From Patagioenas fasciata (lineage: Eukaryota; Chordata; Aves; Columbiformes; Columbidae): DNA of 64,000 nt. The notes under the pieces were generated by a model, which was given only the letters and a program-made list of their open reading frames with translations, made no database searches and was not told the DNA's origin. The stretch lies in assembly GCF_037038585.1 (NCBI RefSeq), contig NC_092525.1:1-64000 (forward strand), read 5' to 3'. Every line of letters begins with the position of its first letter. The stretch's first letter is position 1. The position numbers and the translations under genes were made by a program. Below are positions 57,501 to 64,000 of the stretch, in pieces.

Positions 57501-60500
57501 TACAAAGATGCACACTGTTACTGAGATGTATAGGCATTGAATGTGTCAGGTAAGTAACATGACAAGAGGCTTGAGAGGTGGGTCTGCAGGGAATTCTCTA
57601 AGTAACATATTAATGCAACAAATCTGGTGGCATAAAGCTACGGGGGAAAAAAATCCAGCGGAGAATCAGATAAATTCACGTGTTCTTTAAAGACAGCTCA
57701 TGCATTCAACCAACTCCCAGGTGGGCCTGGCTGTGGAAAGGAAAGTTTGCTTGAGCGCTTAGCGCCAGTGTCTGATGAGCAGACAAAACACCAACTGCAG
57801 ACCGGGGACCCCCAGTTCTCAACCAGTTCATGGCTCTGAGCATCTTCTTTCCACACACTGCGGGTAACGCTTTACATCTGCAATCCCCTCCCTAAACCCA
57901 TCTTGTTCCTGGCTGAGAAGATACCAGATGTGGGAACTATTGCATGATAGAAGAATTTGTGCTGTTAAATCACAGGATTCTGAGCACTGCAGATGATCAC
58001 AGTGCGGTGCTGCCCTGAGAAGAAAGGACGAGTGACTCTTGGTGTTCCCTGCTGCTCACTGCCCTGATCCTGCCCACCCTCATGTTCCAGCCACTCAGAC
58101 CCCGGCCAGAATGACTGAGACAGGAGGGTCTCTTAAGGATGTTTTGTTTTGTCCAGATACCTTTAATTTGCTTATATACACAGATTTCATAAGAGGAAGC
58201 ACTTGATTTCACCGATGACACGATTTCTCCAGTAACGCATCTCACCAAGATTGCCAATTGACAGTCCCCTTAGGATGAGAGAACGTTCATGTTGAACAAA
58301 CCATGAACACTTGTAGTGATTGAAACTGGGGGTTTTTCAGACAAGCACCATCTGCCTCCTGCGCCAGAGACTCAACAGAATTATGTCTCAGACATTATGG
58401 CAACAACAGCTCATCCCGCAGCGATGGGTCACTCAGAGCGAAAACGACCCAGAGCGAAAACAATCCCGTATGGACACCGTGTCCAGCAGCAGATGGGGCA
58501 CTCAGGAGAAGGTGAATCGCGATTTACATCCCAACACCAGCCGAGGCCCGCAGACAAAGGCCGCGGGCTGACATGGGAGGGGACGGGCCTTTCGTTCTTC
58601 TTTGCTTCTCTTTTCCTTTCCTACACCCTTATTTCATCTCCTCTCCCTCTATGAGCAGTATAACCTAAGGCTTAGAGCCACAAAACTCCTTTGTGTAAAC
58701 CCTTTGGCTGTTAAACTGTTCACCAATTTGGCTTAAGTAGCGTAAATCTTCCTGCTAATTGGGCCAAGCTGCAAAATAAAAGGTGTTGGGGTTTTTTTGT
58801 TTATGGTCCTTGAGTACCCCATATACTCTTTTCTAACTAAGGGGACCTGAATCGGAGTCACCTCCCCACACACGGACAGCTGGGGACGTTCTGCAATGAA
58901 AACTTGTATGGAGAGGGGAACACACTGAATAGGTCAATCCAGCATTTAATAAAAGCAATGGAGTTAGCTCTTGAATTAACATTGATAACATGCTCTGCTA
59001 TATTGTGGCCAGTTGCGATTGGAAACAGCGCAGTTAAAAGTTCGGTGTGCATGGTCCTCTGTATACACGAAGACATCCAGCCAGCTTTAGTCACGCACCT
59101 GATCTTTCCTTCGTGTTACAGATCTCTGCAATGAAAGCTGGGAGCAACAAACATTCAGCTTTCTGATGTGTCATTAAAGAGATTTTTCTGCATTTACTAC
59201 AACCTTGACCGAGCCTGTACCTGATTGCTTTAACTGGCATTAGATAAGTCATTGAGGAAGCAGTCAAGTCAGCCCGCGAGAAGACACGGAGAGGTGACAA
59301 AGTTGTAAGTCCCTAGGATGCTGGCACACCAGCACGAACACAGGCAAGCAGAAGCCTCCAACGCATTGGCAGAAATATCCTACTCAGGTACAGCAGGCAA
59401 ATGCAACTTATAATGGAACGGTTACAATATGCTTGGTAGAAAAAAGCTGAGGTTCCGCTGCCTCAGGCGCACAGCGGTTACTGCTGTGTGTGGTCTAACC
59501 CAGATCCAGTAGTGAGCTACACGTGTTTATCTTGGTTTGATATTTGTAGTGCATGTGTTAACGTACAGATCAATATACAAGACAAGGTCTGATGAACAAA
59601 ATCTCTCTCTGAAAGATCCTGAAGTGATCACTGGAGTGATTTTCAAGGCAAAGATTCTGTCTGTCTCCAGCTCCCAGAAGACTTCAGAGGTGAAATTCTC
59701 TATAAATCCTGAGGGGGAAAGAGGGGGTTGTAAGGAACATGAACCTGAAGAACATTCAGTAGCTCTCCCGGGCGCTCTGTGATGGAGCCTCCCCTGTTCA
59801 CCAGCTCCTGAGGCTCCAGGGGCTACAACACGGGGCACAACGCGCTCACAGACTGAACCTGCGCTGAGGGAGAAAATGCCTTCCTGATGAAGCTTTAACA
59901 TCAACACAGCAACTATTGCTTGTCCTTCAAGGAAACTATCTTGTTATAAGCATTTATAGCTCTATTGTCTATTTATGCTTTTAGCAATAAGCGCTTTTAT
60001 CCACATTTCATTTTGGTGCACCTGGTAAGACATGTGATTGAAGGTGACAGATAAGAGCAGGGCACTCTTTTAATCCCTAAGACAGGACCCTGGGAAAACT
60101 TCACAGGAATCAGTTCTTCACTACATTGCTGCTCCTTGCATTCACAGCCCAGCAGAAAAGCACGGGCCGAGGTGAGAACCGCCCGCAGAAGGGGCTGCCA
60201 GACACTGTTCTGGCTGATGCTCTGCCAGGACGTGCTTCGTTTTCTGTCCGGTGCTGTGCGGGGGGAACACGGAACATCTGCACGAAAAACCTGCGCTTGG
60301 CTCGTGCAGCGTCTGTGTCACGGGAACCGACAGCCACGTCCCATCGCTGACCTCGCGTGTTCACACAGCTGACTCAGTGATCGATACAGGTTTATCTGCA
60401 TTACAAGCACAGCCGAGCCAGGTCAAGAGTGCTTCTTAAGAACCATTTTCAAAATGATCTTTCTAGACAATAAAGACTGATTTATCTTAATTTGTCTTAC

Positions 60501-62310
60501 CTAAAAGCTAAGAAAGTATTTAATTTCTAGTAAGAAAGATGCCTAATTTTCTTTTGGCTATTAAAAATTGTATTAACCTCCAAAAATAAGAGAGTAAATG
60601 TCTGTTAACACTTTTTCCTTTTATGCTGATGTGAAGAAAATTCCTCTCTCATCCCGGTACTGTCAAACAGGATGAACATTTACAGAGAATGAGAGTGGGG
60701 AGTGATGAAAAAGTCAACAGCTTTTGCAGTCAGTTTGTATAAATTAAGATAAACGTGATATTGAAGCAAACCCAAATGTTTCTAACGTTCTCCTATAGAA
60801 TCTCCTGCTGCTGTACAATAAGATACACTCTCAGACTATGACAACATTAGTCCGTGTCTTTGTAAGGCGCAGTCTTTTTCCTACCATATCATGCATAGGT
60901 GCCACACTTCTATATAGCCAGGTAACTGCTCATCTAAGGTGCATTTTGAAACATACCTTATCCTGCTTTGGAACCTGTGCCGAAATGGAAAGCAGTTGCT
61001 CTGTATCCAGGAATTTTGAGATAACTGTAAAACAAAAGTAAACAGATCAGAAATTGAATGGAAATCATAACAAAATCTATTTTTTTTTTTATGAACTTTT
61101 GTTAATCTTTGTCTTCCATTCTATCTTCACAAATTATTTACCAGGGAAAAAACAGGTTAAAAATTGCTGCTATCTAAATTATGTTGTCATAACTACACAG
61201 ACTGTACCGAAGCATGTAGCGATTATTTTACAGGTGGACATATATCAATTTGGTAATATTCTTTTAGTGTGATTGAATCACACGTCTCTTGTGATAAAGA
61301 TCAAGATGACACGATCCAGCTCCAGGTGCACTGACTCATACTCTGCTGTTGTGTTCTGTTTAGTTTGTCTGGACCACTATGAAGCAACAGGAAAAAACAC
61401 CCATACACAACAACAGAACATCAGTGATGCCTTTATTTGTTTTTAATGTATACATTATGTACACCCGAATACTTCCAACTAGTCACAGAGGTAGAGACAA
61501 ACTCACATTCTTTGAAAAAGGTATTGGCTGACTTCTACCCATTTAATCTGAGAAATTCGCTTTTCTTAGCAAAATCCTTGAGAAAAACATCACTATCATA
61601 ATAAAGATTATTTCCACTACGTGTCACCTGGCCAATAATTACAATTCAAACATATTGAGTCACGTTGCATACTTTCACAGATTAGAAAGAAAGTGTTTTA
61701 ACATAAATTGAATATGATGCATTAAAAATAAACTACTACTTAGTTGAATACACTCAGAAAACCAAAGACGGTAAATGTCAAATGAGGGTTCCAGGTAAGA
61801 GTACCCTACAGATTTGAAGCGCGCTTTGGGGACACCCAGCGCCTCCTGTTCACTGTACATGATGTGAACTGCAGCAGCTGAGACCCTGGGATGTGTGACC
61901 TGCAAAAACCATGAACATTAAAGTAACGTTTATAAATCACAAACATGTTATTTGGCTTCTTTATGGACTGAAAGTGACAGGAGTGAAGCATCTAAACGTG
62001 ATCTGTCCCACATTCATTCTTCACCACCCTGCAGCGGTTCTAGCAGGAGCTTCACACGTTTTCCCCCATTTAAGAGTTTAGATGCCAAAATATCCCAATA
62101 AGAACCATAATGCTTGTTTACATCTAGAATTGTCTTAAATATACGTCCTCCTATGCATGTTACAGAACACTGTAACTCTGCTTTGTATATTAACATGTAA
62201 TACATGCCACTAAAACCGTATCAATTAACTGACTAGACAAAGTTTTCCTCTGGAATTTAACACGTGCATTAAAACTCCTCCAAACCGAAGCCCAGCTCTA
62301 CTAGGCCGTC
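54503..62310. other. Low-copy block D, second copy, with two extra segments
   Basis: Matches 9,517-15,110 apart from 55,724-57,368 (1,645 bp) and 60,293-60,867 (575 bp), which are absent from the first copy. Neither extra segment has target duplications or transposon ends, so both look like deletions in the first copy. The larger one includes a plus ORF reading on from 55,635 to 55,985, a poly(A) signal near 56,610 and an acceptor-like TGTTTCATTTCAG near 56,886. No gene is recognised. Confidence 0.6.
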
Positions 62311-62368
62311 CCACAAGCGCAGGGCTTGAGCTCTGGTTTGAGCCCGATGCCGCACTCCCCGCGCCGGG

Positions 62369-62405
62369 CTGCAGTACCGCGCTGTGGCCACCGGGCGGCA
62401 GCACC
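62369..62405 (+). promoter_or_regulatory. CTCF-like composite site, second copy of site 1
   Basis: CTGCAGTACC and the core GGCCACCGGGCGGCAGCACC. The upstream module is a better fit (ACC) than in the first copy (ACT). Confidence 0.6.
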
Positions 62406-62651
62406 AGCGACACCCGGCGGGCGGTGCACCGCGGGAGCACCGGGGCGCCACCGCGCATGCGCGGAACCGGGGCTGAACGTCCGCGTGCGTGCGGGGGTGA
62501 CCTGCACCGGGGTGACCACCCGGGATCACCCACAGCAAACGAGTCACCCGGGACAACGCGGAACAGAGAATCCGCTCTAGAGAACCACCCCACCCAGAGA
62601 ACCCTCCTCGGCGGAACCTCCCGGCGGCCCGTTCGAGCTCTCTAGTGCCCT

Positions 62652-62828
62652 ATTTGCGTAGCCACGCCTCTGATTTGCATTTCTCCGCCCCATCCTCGCC
62701 TCGCCTGTCGTTCCCACGCGCCCCGCCCCTCCTCTTATCTCTCGCAATCTGATTTGCAGGCTTCGAATCTCAATTTGCATTCTCCCCGCCTACTCACCTC
62801 CCTGCCCAAGCCCCGAGGAGATTTGCAT
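62652..62828 (+). promoter_or_regulatory. Octamer cluster, second copy
   Basis: ATTTGCAT at 62673, 62773 and 62821, ATTTGCAG at 62752, within the second copy of the 15.1-kb CpG island. Confidence 0.6.
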
Positions 62829-62840
62829 ATCCGGCACAAC

Positions 62841-64000
62841 GCTCTGCTCTGTTCTGTTTCTATTCGACCCCATCTATTTCTATTATTTCTACTTCTATTA
62901 ATTCTCGTTCTATTTCTTTTCCTGTTTTCTGTTTCTTTCCCTGCGAAGTACAAACCACACCTGATCTCACAGATGTCCAGTGTAACCTGCAGCTGCTTTT
63001 GGTAAATATGAGCAGAACTTTACAGCACACGGTTTTCCCAGCAACATGAAGCAGAGAGCGTACTCAAACAAAAAAAAAAAAAACAAACCACAAACACAAA
63101 GACGACACACAGCCTTGTAAGTCGGGTGATTAATTCTATTCAGTACGCTTTTACTTAAGTTAGATTACAAGAAAACTAAATTGGGCTCGCCCAGTGCCCT
63201 GTGAGTAGTAAAAACCATCACCACACAGTCAGTCACTCAGCAGAGAGCTCGCAGCAGCTCCCCGGCTGCCGCAGTTATGGAACGAAGCGTCTGGCTCGCA
63301 CACAGAGCCCCCCAGCCCCTGCTCCCACCGCTGAGCAGGTGCGGGTGCCGTTCTGCTCCCTGGGGGCAGCTCAGGCCTTTCCCTCAAGTGCACCCGCCAG
63401 AGACATTTCCGGGTAAGGATGAGTTTTTTAATCCTTTCTATAAACAGAATTTCTTTGCATTTTAAATACCTTGTACATAACTGACATTGACTCCTATGTC
63501 TCTTTTTACACATACGTATGTATTTAGGGAATATATTTGATTCATATATATCATCTATTTCCACTGTAATATATATCTACTTAGACATCTACACACTTGC
63601 GTATGCATTTACATGTATATATCTGCTTAAACTTATACAGAATATCTGTTTATGCTTATATATATCACCACTTATTATCTAGAATATCCATTTATACTTA
63701 CGCACCTGTTTAGCCTTCTCTTTGGACACAAATATCTTTCTAGACTTGCAGATGTTGGCATATTGTTACAATCATATTATTACATTTATGTATATTTAGA
63801 CAGAGCTATCGATTCACACTTGGCGTGTGGCACGATGAGCAGTGACACGTGGCCAGCTGCACGGCTCAAGCACGAGGGACACCCCGACCTGCCAGGGAAA
63901 AGCGCCACTGAGAGCCAGACAGAAACAAAGTACGTCAGAGCACGCTGTCAGATATTGGGGAAACACTCGTAGCATCCAGTTGCCTCTCTTTTTCAATTTT
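62841..64000. other. End of block D, second copy, to window end
   Basis: Counterpart of 15,640-16,798: TTCTAT microsatellite, poly(A) run near 63,070, AT-rich tail at 63,480-63,830. A 4-bp insertion near 63,232 (AGTCAGTC for AGTC) is the main difference. Confidence 0.6.

Noticed and set aside
1-64000. tRNA, rRNA or snRNA genes
   Set aside because: No cloverleaf-type A/B boxes or conserved rRNA/snRNA blocks recognised on either strand. The only tRNA-like strings are retroviral primer sites.

Overview
What it is. This is vertebrate genomic DNA, most likely from a bird. The clues are several compact, very CpG-rich islands, betaretrovirus-like (ERV2/ERVK) proviral remnants primed by tRNA-Lys, a second element primed by tRNA-Ser, and no recognisable mammalian SINE or LINE. 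I also recognised no CR1 LINE, which would be expected in 64 kb of avian DNA, so the bird call is an inference. No intact protein-coding gene with a recognisable product is present. The recognisable coding sequence is retroviral and broken. Everything else rests on splice signals, CpG islands, regulatory motifs and repeats.

Layout. The window holds about 1.4 copies of a tandem macro-repeat with a period of roughly 45-47 kb: bases 1-16,798 match 45,415-64,000 at high identity. One macro-unit contains, in order: (i) a tandem set of 6-8.6 kb units (30.0-52.6 kb; only the last unit of the preceding set is seen at 1-7.2 kb); (ii) an 11-kb low-copy block starting with a 52-bp VNTR and a CpG island (7.4-16.8 kb and 52.8-64.0 kb); (iii) a block with two more CpG islands, CTCF-like sites and a purine-rich tract (16.8-24.3 kb); (iv) a fragment of a tRNA-Ser-primed retroelement joined to a truncated ERVK provirus on the minus strand (24.3-29.755 kb).

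Inside each 6-8.6 kb unit, from low to high coordinate: segment F (about 0.86 kb), an array of a degenerate 56-bp repeat (1.2-3.8 kb), a set of about 0.75-0.78 kb B monomers, an internally deleted 980-bp ERVK copy inserted in the third B monomer with a perfect 6-bp target duplication, and segment C. The units differ in length almost entirely because the 56-bp array has one, two or three copies of a higher-order block.

Possible function. The minus strand carries strong splice acceptors and donors in segments C, B and F of every unit. A CpG island lies directly upstream on that strand (8.3-9.1 and 53.3-54.1 kb). I infer an amplified, multi-exon minus-strand transcription unit, non-coding or only weakly coding, whose downstream exons have been multiplied with the repeat. 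CTCF-like composite sites, all in the same orientation, occur in the low-copy blocks.
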